Counted from the stretch's first letter, positions 7,589 to 15,495 are shown. The stretch: DNA of 21,720 bases from Patescibacteria group bacterium (GCA_028703545.1 JAQVMR010000013.1:1-21720); one strand, 5' to 3'. Notes: generated by a model not told the origin, from the letters alone. Program-made: numbers and translations.

Positions 7589-7813
7589 ATGCTGTTAAAA
7601 ATTGGCGAACTTGCAATTGAAATTAATAGACTTCCTTCTGCTATACATTTTTATACTCAAGAAGGTTTATTAAAACCCGATTCTTTTACAAGAGGCGGAT
7701 ATCGTTTATATGAAAAAAGTAAAGCACTAAAGAGGATAAAAGAAATAGAAAGATTACAGACAAATAAACGTTTTACAATTTCTGAAATAAAATCATATTT
7801 TAAAAACAAATAA
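7589..7813 (+). CDS. MerR-family helix-turn-helix protein, DNA-binding domain only
   Basis: The 74-residue protein corresponds to the MerR winged-helix domain alone. It shows IGELA at the start, then IHFYTQEGLLKPDSF, RGGYRLYEKS, and a final helix RFTISEIKSYF. Family members usually continue into a dimerisation helix and an effector domain (total 110 aa or more); here nothing follows, so sensing by the usual C-terminal domain is absent. It may bind DNA constitutively, or act as an excisionase-like or architectural factor. The ATG is forced, because an in-frame TAA lies at 7577. No ribosome site fits it: the only strong one, AGGAGGG, ends 35 bases upstream at 7553. The gene has its own promoter, and interleaved inverted repeats over the -35 box suggest autoregulation. 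Confidence 0.8.
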   Translation: MLLKIGELAIEINRLPSAIHFYTQEGLLKPDSFTRGGYRLYEKSKALKRIKEIERLQTNKRFTISEIKSYFKNK

Positions 7814-7819
7814 AATATT

Positions 7820-7957
7820 ATGACACATAAAAAAAACAAAAAAATTATTTCATCAAGTTTCGCCTTTGAGAAGAAAAATCGTTCAAGAATTATAAGAAAG
7901 AACAGTCATGATAAGAAAAATATATTAGTTAAATATTTAAAAATGTTATTTTTCTAA
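7820..7957 (+). CDS. Possible small basic protein, 45 aa
   Basis: An ATG six bases after the MerR-like stop opens a 45-codon frame ending in TAA at 7955. The product would be very basic (many Lys and Arg, few acidic residues), with KKNRSRIIRKNSHDKKN in the middle and a hydrophobic end. It could be cotranscribed with the MerR-like gene. Against it: no Shine-Dalgarno site, AT-rich lysine codons that arise easily by chance, and no family recognised. An AT-only inverted repeat (7914-7922 with 7947-7955) overlaps its 3' end. Confidence 0.25.
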   Translation: MTHKKNKKIISSSFAFEKKNRSRIIRKNSHDKKNILVKYLKMLFF

Positions 7958-7974
7958 TCTTGATTTATAGACAA

Positions 7975-8002
7975 TTTTGTTGTTAAATTATACAAGTATA
8001 AT
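7975..8002 (+). promoter_or_regulatory. Probable promoter for ileS, -10 clear, -35 weak
   Basis: A perfect TATAAT lies at 7997-8002. No convincing -35 is seen at 16 to 18 bases (TTTTGT at 7975 is the best placed). If the -10 is used, the message would begin about 10 bases before the ATG at 8020, close to leaderless, which fits the missing Shine-Dalgarno site. No T-box leader is visible. Confidence 0.4.
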
Positions 8003-8019
8003 TTTTAAATTTAATTTTT

Positions 8020-10902
8020 ATGGAAAAAACAGATAGCAGACAGAAAAAATCTACTTTTTATGAAAAAGAACAAGAGATTTTAAATTTTTGGCAAGAAAAT
8101 AAAATTTTTGAAAAATCCCTTGAAAAAGGTAAAAAAGGAGATTTTTCATTTTATGATGGGCCACCATTTGCAAACGGACTTCCTCATTATGGACATATTG
8201 TTGCATCAGTTATAAAAGATGTAATTCCTAGATTTAAAACCATGCAAGGATATAATGTAAGAAGAAAATGGGGTTGGGATTGTCATGGATTGCCAGTTGA
8301 GAATGAAGTTGAACAAGAATTAGGACTAAATGGTAAAAAAGAAATAGAAGAAAAATATTCTGTCTATGAATTTAATGAGTATTGTAGAGGGAGTGTAATG
8401 AAATATGCTGATCAGTGGAGAAAATTTATTCCAATGATAGGTCGCTGGGTAGATATGCAAGATGATTATAAAACAATGGATATAAATTACATGGAGTCTG
8501 TTTGGTGGGTTTTTAAAGAATTATGGAAAAAGGGATTTATATATGAAGGATATAAATCAATGCATATTTGTCCTCATTGTGGAACAACACTTTCTAATTT
8601 TGAGGTAGCTCAGGGATATAAAGATATAAAAGATATTTCTGTGACAGCAAAATTTGAACTTATTGATGAACCTGGAACTTTTGTTTTGGCATGGACAACA
8701 ACTCCATGGACACTTCCTGGAAATGTTGCACTTGCTGTTGGAGACAATATCCATTATATAAAAGTTAAATCAGGAAATGAAAATTACATATTAGCAAAAG
8801 ACAGATTTGAGATTTATAAAGATCAATTTAATAATCCTTCTATTATAGAAGAATTTAAAGGAAAAGAATTAATTGGTAAATCATATAAAACTTTATTTGA
8901 TTATTTTGTAGATAAAAATTTAGAAAATTATGAAAATATTTATAAAATTTATAATGCAGATTTTGTAACAATAGAAGATGGAACAGGAATTGTTCATATT
9001 GCACCTGCATTTGGTGAAGATGATATGAATTTAGGAAGAGAGAAAAAGCTTCCATTTATTCAGCACGTTGATGTACAAGGAAAATTTACCCCTGATGTAA
9101 TTGATTTCTCAGGACAATATGTAAAATCAAAAGAAGATCATCAAAAAGCAGATGTAGATATTTTAAAATATTTAGCTACTAAAAATTTGATTTTTAGTAA
9201 AGAAGCGTATGAGCATTCATATCCTCATTGTTGGAGATGTGATACACCGCTTCTAAACTATGCTACAAAATCTTGGTTTGTTGAAGTTACTAAATTTAAA
9301 AAAGATTTAATTAATGCCAATAAGCACACTAACTGGATTCCCGATTCATTTAAAGAAGGAAGATTTGGAAAATGGTTAGAAGGCGCAAGAGATTGGTCAA
9401 TATCTCGTCAACGTTATTGGGGTGCTCCAATTCCTGTTTGGAAATGTGAATGCGGAGAAACATTTGTGTGCGGTTCTAAAAAAGAATTAGAAAATGCAAG
9501 TGCACGCGAGGTAAATGATTTACATAAACATTTTATTGATGATATCGAACTTGATTGTAAAAAATGTAACAAAAAAATGAGAAGAGTCGCAGATGTTTTA
9601 GACTGTTGGTTTGAATCAGGTTCTATGCCTTATGCTTCCATACATTATCCATTTGAGAATGAAAATTATTTTAAAAATAACTTTCCCGCAGATTTCATAG
9701 CAGAAGGACAAGATCAAACAAGAGGATGGTTTTATACTCTTATGGTTTTATCTACTGCCTTATATAAAAAGCCAGCATTTAAAAATGTTGTTGTAAATGG
9801 AATGGTTTTAGCAGAGGACGGGAAGAAAATGTCTAAAAGGTTAAAGAATTATCCAGAACCAGTTGATTTAATAAAAAAGTATAGTGCAGATGTTTTGCGT
9901 TTTTATTTGCTTGGTTCACAAGCTGTAAAATCTGGTGATTTGTGTTTTTGTGAGAAAGATTTAGCCAGTGTTTATGCTAGATACTTTATAACACTTACAA
10001 ATGTAGTATCTTTTTATAATATGTACAAAAAAGAACCCGATGTTGATTTTCAAGAAAGTGATAATTTATTAGATAAGTGGATAATTTTAGAGCTCTATCA
10101 ATTACAAAATCAAATTACAGAAAATTTAGAAAAATATGAGATTAAAAAATGTATTGATTTGATTTCAGAATTTATTTTAGAATTATCAACTTGGTATTTA
10201 AGAAGATCTCGCGACAGATTTAAAGAAGGGGATGTTTTAGCATCAAAAACCTTAAATTATGTATTAAAAGAATTTGCAATTTCCCTTGCTCCATTTATAC
10301 CATTTTCTGCAGAATATATTTATAAAGAAGTTTATGGAGAATCGGAATCAGTGCACTTATTAAATTGGCCAGAAAAACATAAATTTAACAAAGAAGATAA
10401 TAAAATTTTAGAAGAAATGGATTTATCTAGAAAAATTGTTGAGAAGTTACACAATTTAAGAGATCAAAATCAAATAAAAGTAAGACAAGCCCTATCATTT
10501 GCGTCCTATAATATATCAGGAAAAGAATTAGACGATAAATTTTTACAAATAATATCAGAAGAAGTCAATGTAAAAATAGTTAAATTTGATAAAAATTTAA
10601 AAGATGCTGGGGTTTATTTAAACATTGAAATTACAAAAGAATTAAAAGATGAAGGAGATTTGAGAGAATTGGTCAGAAATATCAACTCTTTGAGAAAACA
10701 GGCGAATTTAACAATTAAGGATTTTATTATTGTTTCAATAAAAACATTGAACACAAAATTTGTTCAACTTATAAAAGAAAATTCAGAGAATCTTAAAAGA
10801 GATGTTTTAGCTAATACTATTATTTTTGATTCAATTGAAAATCCAATAATTTCTAAAATTGTAAAAGTTAATGAAATTGATGTTGAAATAAGCCTAAAAT
10901 AA
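8020..10902 (+). CDS. ileS: Isoleucyl-tRNA synthetase, type 2 (eukaryote-like)
   Basis: This enzyme charges tRNA-Ile with isoleucine in the cytoplasm using ATP. The 960 residues carry the class I motif HYGH at 56-59 in the context DGPPFANGLPHYGH, and KMSKR at 603-607 followed by LKNYPEPVDL. KMSKR with GLPHYGH is characteristic of the type 2 IleRS shared by eukaryotes, archaea and some bacteria, rather than the KMSKS of type 1. The editing domain is present: WTTTPWTLPGN from Trp225 and HIAPAFGEDD around 327-335. Zinc-type Cys pairs are seen at ICPHCG, HCWRCD and CKKCNKKM. The length is slightly short for type 2. The start has no ribosome site but follows a -10 box closely. It heads a run with recO six bases downstream. 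Confidence 0.97.
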   Translation: MEKTDSRQKKSTFYEKEQEILNFWQENKIFEKSLEKGKKGDFSFYDGPPFANGLPHYGHIVASVIKDVIPRFKTMQGYNVRRKWGWDCHGLPVENEVEQELGLNGKKEIEEKYSVYEFNEYCRGSVMKYADQWRKFIPMIGRWVDMQDDYKTMDINYMESVWWVFKELWKKGFIYEGYKSMHICPHCGTTLSNFEVAQGYKDIKDISVTAKFELIDEPGTFVLAWTTTPWTLPGNVALAVGDNIHYIKVKSGNENYILAKDRFEIYKDQFNNPSIIEEFKGKELIGKSYKTLFDYFVDKNLENYENIYKIYNADFVTIEDGTGIVHIAPAFGEDDMNLGREKKLPFIQHVDVQGKFTPDVIDFSGQYVKSKEDHQKADVDILKYLATKNLIFSKEAYEHSYPHCWRCDTPLLNYATKSWFVEVTKFKKDLINANKHTNWIPDSFKEGRFGKWLEGARDWSISRQRYWGAPIPVWKCECGETFVCGSKKELENASAREVNDLHKHFIDDIELDCKKCNKKMRRVADVLDCWFESGSMPYASIHYPFENENYFKNNFPADFIAEGQDQTRGWFYTLMVLSTALYKKPAFKNVVVNGMVLAEDGKKMSKRLKNYPEPVDLIKKYSADVLRFYLLGSQAVKSGDLCFCEKDLASVYARYFITLTNVVSFYNMYKKEPDVDFQESDNLLDKWIILELYQLQNQITENLEKYEIKKCIDLISEFILELSTWYLRRSRDRFKEGDVLASKTLNYVLKEFAISLAPFIPFSAEYIYKEVYGESESVHLLNWPEKHKFNKEDNKILEEMDLSRKIVEKLHNLRDQNQIKVRQALSFASYNISGKELDDKFLQIISEEVNVKIVKFDKNLKDAGVYLNIEITKELKDEGDLRELVRNINSLRKQANLTIKDFIIVSIKTLNTKFVQLIKENSENLKRDVLANTIIFDSIENPIISKIVKVNEIDVEISLK

Positions 10903-10908
10903 AGATAA

Positions 10909-11532
10909 ATGAATAGTGAATATATAACTCAGGGCATAATTTTACAGACAAAAAATTTTAAAGACGAAGACAAATTTTATCGTATTTTTACTTTTGAGCG
11001 TGGTCTTGTAAGCGCAGTAGCTAAATCAGTGGCAAGTACAAAAAGTAAATTGTCTGGATTTTTGATGCCAGCTAATGTATGTATTTTTATGTTAGCTCAG
11101 GGTAGGGCAATTCATAGAATTGCACAAATTAGTGTTATAAATTCTTTTGATATGAGTAAAAATTATAAGGCATTTTTAAGCTTCAATAAAATTTCAGAAA
11201 TTTTACTTAATTTTCTACCAGAGCATATTGAAGAGAAATATATTTATGAAAACACCTTAGAATTTTTAAAAGACATGAATGAGGATTTATATGATCTATC
11301 TGATTTAGAAAATTGTTATTTTTTATGTATTATGAGGTATTTTGGATTTTGTTTAAATGATAAAGTTCAATTGCCAAGCACAGAAAGACAAATTATTGAT
11401 AATTTTACAAAAAATACATATTTAAAAAACAAGGAATTAGTGTTAAAATTAAATTATGATAAGTTTTTAATTTCAGATTATATTAAAAATTATTTTGAAA
11501 AAGTATTAGAGAAAAAATTAAACTCTTTTTAA
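10909..11532 (+). CDS. recO: DNA repair protein RecO
   Basis: RecO acts with RecR and RecF to load RecA onto SSB-coated single-stranded DNA and anneals complementary strands. The N-terminal OB-fold is recognisable: TQGIILQTKNFKDEDKFYRI, then RGLVSAVAKSVASTKSKLSG, then a strand ending ISVINSF. A helical C-terminal part follows, with YFLCIMRYFGF. At 207 residues it is shorter than most RecO proteins (about 240), and the zinc-finger cysteines found in some members are absent, which is common. It starts six bases after ileS and ends four bases before the next gene, so it is probably cotranscribed. No clear ribosome site is seen. Confidence 0.85.
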   Translation: MNSEYITQGIILQTKNFKDEDKFYRIFTFERGLVSAVAKSVASTKSKLSGFLMPANVCIFMLAQGRAIHRIAQISVINSFDMSKNYKAFLSFNKISEILLNFLPEHIEEKYIYENTLEFLKDMNEDLYDLSDLENCYFLCIMRYFGFCLNDKVQLPSTERQIIDNFTKNTYLKNKELVLKLNYDKFLISDYIKNYFEKVLEKKLNSF

Positions 11533-11536
11533 TTAA

Positions 11537-13525
11537 ATGTCGGTATTAAATTTAAAACAAAAACCAAATTTAAGTAACGGGGTGAGTATAAAAAAAGTTT
11601 CAAATGAAGCGAAGAGATTTACTAATGGGATAAAACCGAGAATGCCTATAAAAACTCAGCTCAAAAGTGTAAAAGATCCAAATTCCAATAGAGCTGGTTT
11701 TACTGATGATATTTATAATATTTGGGGGGCAAGAAAAAATATTTCTACATTTGAAAAAAATAATAACAAAAGTATGAAATCATTATGGCTTTTTATATTT
11801 ATTCTTATTTGTGTGCTCGTGGTAAGTTATTTGGGTTGGAATTTTTTTAATAATTTTAAACCACTTTCAGGAACAGGAGTTGCTGTGGAAATTTTTGGAG
11901 ACAATTCTGTTATATCAGGAGATAGGCTAAGACTTACAATCAAATATCAAAACAAAGAACAAGTAAAAGTGAAAAATGTTGAACTTCGTTTAAATTATCC
12001 AGAAGGAATGTATTATATTTCCTCAAGCAAAGACCCAGATAATTTAGGAGTAAATTTATGGAAATTAGGAGATTTAGACCCGAATGAAGATGGAAAAATT
12101 AATTTAGAGATTCAAGTAATAGGTAATTTAAATGATAATTTAAATTTAGGAGCTACAATTGCATACGAACCTGTAAATTTTAGTTCAATTTTTGAAAGCA
12201 AATTAGATTATAATATAGAAATAGAAAAAATAAATTTTGAATTGAACATTGAATCCCCATCTGAATTAGGAAATAATAATAGAATTGAATATAAGATTAT
12301 TTATAAAAATATATCCAATGATAAATTATCAGATGCAAGAATTCGATTTGAATATCCCATTGCTTTTGTATTATCAGAAATAAATGCGGCTTCCTTGGAA
12401 CAGAGCGCAGAAAATATTTGGAATCTAGGGCAATTAGAAAAAGATGCATCTGGAGAAATTAGTGTCATGGGATTTTTGGATACAACAAGTAATACAAGCT
12501 CAACATTTAATGCAGTAATAGAAATAAAATCTTTATATGGTTTAGAAAATATATCTGGACAAAATGCTGTTTCCGAGTGGATACCATATGTTAAGATTTC
12601 AAAAGATACAACAATCATTCCATCAGATGTGCCATTAAAAATAATTATTAATAATAACCCTATTGATTCTGCCTTGAGCTGGGGGGATGAATTAAAATAC
12701 GAAATATCTTACAAAAATAATTCAGAGAATCCTATTACAAATGTTGCAATTTCAGTAAAATTAGATTCAAAATATTTAGATATAAATACTCTAAATGATG
12801 TTTTTGGTGGTGATTTTGATGAGGATAATTTAGTTTTAACCTGGGACAAGAATTCTGTTCCGTCTTTAGCGAAATTAGAAAAAGGTCAGGAAGGGAAATT
12901 TAATTTTTCTATTAAATTAAACAAATTTGATAATAAATATATTGGAAGCGATGATTATTTGGTAAAATCAGAGGCAAAATTAACATATGAAGATTCTTTG
13001 TCAAAAGATAAAGAATCAACTTCTAATTTTATAATAAATAAAATAAATTCCCCTATTGAGATTTCTGCAAAAGCAAGATATTATGATAATTCTAATGCTG
13101 TTGGGTCGGGGCCATTGCCACCAGTAGTAGGAGAAACAACTACCTATGAAATTGTATGGCAACTAAAATCTTTAATAAGCGATTTAAATGATATTACAAT
13201 AAAAACGATTTTGCCCCCAAATGTTGACTGGGGAGAAGGCAATACAAATGGATCTGGTAATATTGTTTATAATTCACAAACAAGAGAAATTGTATGGCAG
13301 ATCGATAAACTATACAAAGGTAATGATTACATAGTACAATTTAATGTCTTATTGACTCCAGATAAAAGCCAAAAGGATAAAATAGTAACCTTGATAAATC
13401 AAACAAATTTGTCTGGTATTGATTCTTCTTCTGATTCTAAAATAAATAAAGATATTCCATATTTGACATCAGAATTATTGGGTGACAAAAAAGCTAGTGG
13501 AAAGGGAAAGGTAATTGATTTATAA
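11537..13525 (+). CDS. Membrane-anchored protein with four DUF11-like Ig-fold repeats
   Basis: The 662 residues comprise a basic cytoplasmic N-terminal region of about 80 residues, one membrane helix (82-104), then a long outer part. Four similar beta-sandwich repeats can be seen at about 112-200, 232-318, 365-462 and 508-615. Repeat landmarks are a strand like IKYQNKEQVKVKNVELRL, and a W-x-LG-x-L motif before a glycine turn (WKLGDLDPNEDG, WNLGQLEKDASG, then WQIDKLYKG in the last). These features fit DUF11/CARDB-type adhesion-like domains. No signal peptidase site or sorting motif is seen, so the protein is likely tethered by its helix. It starts four bases after recO, and tgt follows after 47 bases. 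A surface or envelope-spanning role is inferred, and the partner is unknown. Confidence 0.8.
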   Translation: MSVLNLKQKPNLSNGVSIKKVSNEAKRFTNGIKPRMPIKTQLKSVKDPNSNRAGFTDDIYNIWGARKNISTFEKNNNKSMKSLWLFIFILICVLVVSYLGWNFFNNFKPLSGTGVAVEIFGDNSVISGDRLRLTIKYQNKEQVKVKNVELRLNYPEGMYYISSSKDPDNLGVNLWKLGDLDPNEDGKINLEIQVIGNLNDNLNLGATIAYEPVNFSSIFESKLDYNIEIEKINFELNIESPSELGNNNRIEYKIIYKNISNDKLSDARIRFEYPIAFVLSEINAASLEQSAENIWNLGQLEKDASGEISVMGFLDTTSNTSSTFNAVIEIKSLYGLENISGQNAVSEWIPYVKISKDTTIIPSDVPLKIIINNNPIDSALSWGDELKYEISYKNNSENPITNVAISVKLDSKYLDINTLNDVFGGDFDEDNLVLTWDKNSVPSLAKLEKGQEGKFNFSIKLNKFDNKYIGSDDYLVKSEAKLTYEDSLSKDKESTSNFIINKINSPIEISAKARYYDNSNAVGSGPLPPVVGETTTYEIVWQLKSLISDLNDITIKTILPPNVDWGEGNTNGSGNIVYNSQTREIVWQIDKLYKGNDYIVQFNVLLTPDKSQKDKIVTLINQTNLSGIDSSSDSKINKDIPYLTSELLGDKKASGKGKVIDL

Positions 13526-13572
13526 TTGAAACTTGGGGTTGTGGGTTTGGGAATTTAGAAATATTAAGTTTT

Positions 13573-14673
13573 ATGTTAAAAATTTTAAAAAAATCAAAAA
13601 AATCGTGTGCAAGACGTGGAGTTTTAAAAACCAAATCAGGTGAAATACAGACTCCATTTTTTATGCCAATTGCAACTCGTGGTGTTATCAAATCTCTAAG
13701 TTTTTCTGATGTAGAAAAATTAAAGCCAGAAATAATTTTAGCAAACACATATCATCTATATCTTAGACCAGGATTAGATGTTATAAAAAAATTTAAGTCT
13801 CTGGGCACTTTTATGAATTGTAGATATCCAATATTAACTGACTCTGGGGGTTTTCAAATTTTTTCACTTTCTAAAATTAGAAAAATTAGTAGAGCTGGGG
13901 TTGAATTTCAATCAACCTATGATGGATCTCGACATTTTTTTACCCCGGAGAAAGTTATGAAGATTCAGAGCGTATTAGATTCTGACATTCAGATGGTTTT
14001 AGATATTTGTCTTGATTCAAAATCGAACTATAAAAAAGTAAAAGAATCTCTCGATATAACAACTTTGTGGGCAAAAAAATGTAAAGACATGAAAAAAAAA
14101 TTTGACCCGAAGCACAAAAATTTATTATTTGGAATAATTCAGGGTGCACTTGATAAAGAATTGAGACAGGAAAGTTTAAATAATTTAGTGAAAATCGGTT
14201 TTGATGGATATGCAATTGGAGGACTAGCAGTCGGAGAAACAAATCAAGAAATGTATAAAATTTTAGAATTTTTGAGCGATAAATTACCAGAAAACAATCC
14301 AAGATATCTTATGGGAGTAGGATATCCAGAAAATATTTTGACTGCTATAAAAAATGGAATAGATATGTTTGATTGTGTTATTCCAACAAGAGAAGCAAGA
14401 CATGGAAGATTATATTTTTTTAAAAATCAAAATTTAAAAGGAAATTTTTATAAAACAATAAATATCACAAATTCTAAATTTGTAAATGATAAATCAGCAA
14501 TTAATAAAGATTCTAAAATCGAGGAATTAAAAATTTATTCAAAGGCATATCTAAATCATCTATTTAAAGTTGGAGATATTTTAGCAATGAGACTTGCAAC
14601 ACTTAACAATATAGAATTTTATTTAGATTTTATGAAAATTATTAGGAAAAATATAGAAAAAGGACTTATATAG
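13573..14673 (+). CDS. tgt: tRNA-guanine transglycosylase lacking the zinc site
   Basis: The enzyme exchanges guanine 34 in GUN-anticodon tRNAs for preQ1 (bacterial type) or another deazapurine. The active site is intact: Asp90 in TDSGGFQ (general acid/base), Asp144 and Cys146 in LDICLD, GGLAVGE at 216-222, and nucleophile Asp267 in MFDCVIPTREARHG. The C-terminal zinc site is not. A gap-free comparison with the remembered E. coli sequence puts Ser314, Ile316, Leu319 and Asn345 where the family has three Cys (CxCxxC) and a His, with matching spacings of 2, 3 and 26. Flanking residues such as YSKAYLNHL are conserved, so this is not a frameshift. The length of 366 residues is normal. The gene follows the DUF11-like gene by 47 bases. 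No other queuosine gene is in the window. Confidence 0.95.
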   Translation: MLKILKKSKKSCARRGVLKTKSGEIQTPFFMPIATRGVIKSLSFSDVEKLKPEIILANTYHLYLRPGLDVIKKFKSLGTFMNCRYPILTDSGGFQIFSLSKIRKISRAGVEFQSTYDGSRHFFTPEKVMKIQSVLDSDIQMVLDICLDSKSNYKKVKESLDITTLWAKKCKDMKKKFDPKHKNLLFGIIQGALDKELRQESLNNLVKIGFDGYAIGGLAVGETNQEMYKILEFLSDKLPENNPRYLMGVGYPENILTAIKNGIDMFDCVIPTREARHGRLYFFKNQNLKGNFYKTINITNSKFVNDKSAINKDSKIEELKIYSKAYLNHLFKVGDILAMRLATLNNIEFYLDFMKIIRKNIEKGLI

Positions 14674-14688
14674 TTTTTTAAAATGTTC

Positions 14689-14717
14689 TTGACATAAAAC
14701 TAGTCTTGTTTTATAAT
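14689..14717 (+). promoter_or_regulatory. Perfect-consensus sigma-70 promoter for rplY
   Basis: TTGACA at 14689-14694, a 17-base spacer and TATAAT at 14712-14717, both exact. The predicted start is near 14724, giving a leader of about 70 bases. It is the best promoter in the window, fitting a ribosomal protein gene. Confidence 0.93.
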
Positions 14718-14740
14718 GGAATAACTTTAATGATTAACAA

Positions 14741-14789
14741 AGCTTTTTCTTTTAGTTTAATAAAGGCTAAAAGTTAAAGGCTAAAAGCT
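14741..14789 (+). repeat. Direct and inverted repeats in the rplY leader
   Basis: A 13-bp direct repeat TAAAGGCTAAAAG occurs at 14761-14773 and 14775-14787. Each CTAAAAG (14767 and 14781) can pair with CTTTTAG at 14749-14755, and AGCTTTT (14741-14747) with AAAAGCT (14783-14789). Alternative hairpins in the 5' leader are therefore possible. AAAGG within the repeats is 15 bases or more from the ATG, too far for a standard ribosome site. Confidence 0.5.
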
Positions 14790-14795
14790 AATACA

Positions 14796-15443
14796 ATGAC
14801 AGAATTAATTTTAAAAGCAGAAAAAAGGGAAAATTTTGGTGGATCAAGCGCAAAAGACATTCTAAAATCTGGATATTTGCCAGTTGTTGTTTATGGTCCA
14901 AATAAAAAAAATTTAGATTTGAAAGTTGTTTATGGTGATTTTATGAGGATTTTTAATGAAACTGGTGAATCGCAGGTTTTAAATTTAGATTTTGAGGGAG
15001 AAAAAATTCCAGTAATTATTCATGATATTTCAAAGGATTATTTAACTGGATCTATAATTCACGCAGATATGTATCAATTTAATGTCAAACATAAATTAAT
15101 AGTAGAAGTCCCAATTCATTTTATTGGTGAATCTAAAGCTGTCAAAGAAATGGGAGCAATACTTGTTAGAGTCTTGGACCATATTAAAATAGAATGTCTT
15201 GCCAGTAAGACTATTTCATCTATTGAAGTTGATATTTCAAAACTTGAAAATTACAATGACATGATTTTAGTTTCTGATATAAAGTTGCCTGATGGAGTTG
15301 ATGTATTAACAGAAATAGATCAACCAATTGTTATAGCAAAACCAGCCAAAGTAGAAGCCGTAGAAGATGAAAAATTAGCAGAACCTGAATCTACAGATCA
15401 AAAGACAACAACTCAAAACTCAGAAGAAGCAAAGCAAGAATAA
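14796..15443 (+). CDS. rplY: Large ribosomal subunit protein bL25, CTC type
   Basis: bL25 binds 5S rRNA in the large subunit. The 215 residues give the two-domain TL5/CTC form: an N-terminal 5S-binding domain to about residue 92 (starting LILKAEKRENFG, with GYLPVVVYG and IHDISKDYLTGSIIHADMY), a second beta domain (about 95-185, with VPIHFIGESKAVKEMGAIL and a later LPDGVDVL), and an acidic Glu/Thr/Gln-rich tail. This is longer than the 94-residue E. coli form but usual for the CTC form. It is transcribed alone, from a perfect consensus promoter 79 bases upstream to a hairpin terminator right after the stop. Repeats in the leader could allow autoregulation, which is an inference. Confidence 0.94.
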   Translation: MTELILKAEKRENFGGSSAKDILKSGYLPVVVYGPNKKNLDLKVVYGDFMRIFNETGESQVLNLDFEGEKIPVIIHDISKDYLTGSIIHADMYQFNVKHKLIVEVPIHFIGESKAVKEMGAILVRVLDHIKIECLASKTISSIEVDISKLENYNDMILVSDIKLPDGVDVLTEIDQPIVIAKPAKVEAVEDEKLAEPESTDQKTTTQNSEEAKQE

Positions 15444-15456
15444 AATTTTATATTCT

Positions 15457-15495
15457 AAAAAAACTATACCACATTTGTTGAAGTATGGTTTTTTT
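15457..15495 (+). terminator. Rho-independent terminator after rplY
   Basis: A 13-bp stem (15457-15469 with 15483-15495, one G-T pair), a 13-base loop and a run of seven T (15489-15495). The A run on the 5' side means it could also work in the opposite direction. Confidence 0.85.

Noticed and set aside
7814..8019. T-box riboswitch upstream of ileS.
   Set aside because: No T-box core sequence or terminator hairpin is seen, and the -10 box lies only about 18 bases before the ATG, leaving no room for a leader.
13526..13572. preQ1 riboswitch upstream of tgt.
   Set aside because: The 47-base gap has no pseudoknot-like hairpin and A-rich tail; it is G-rich and then AT-rich.
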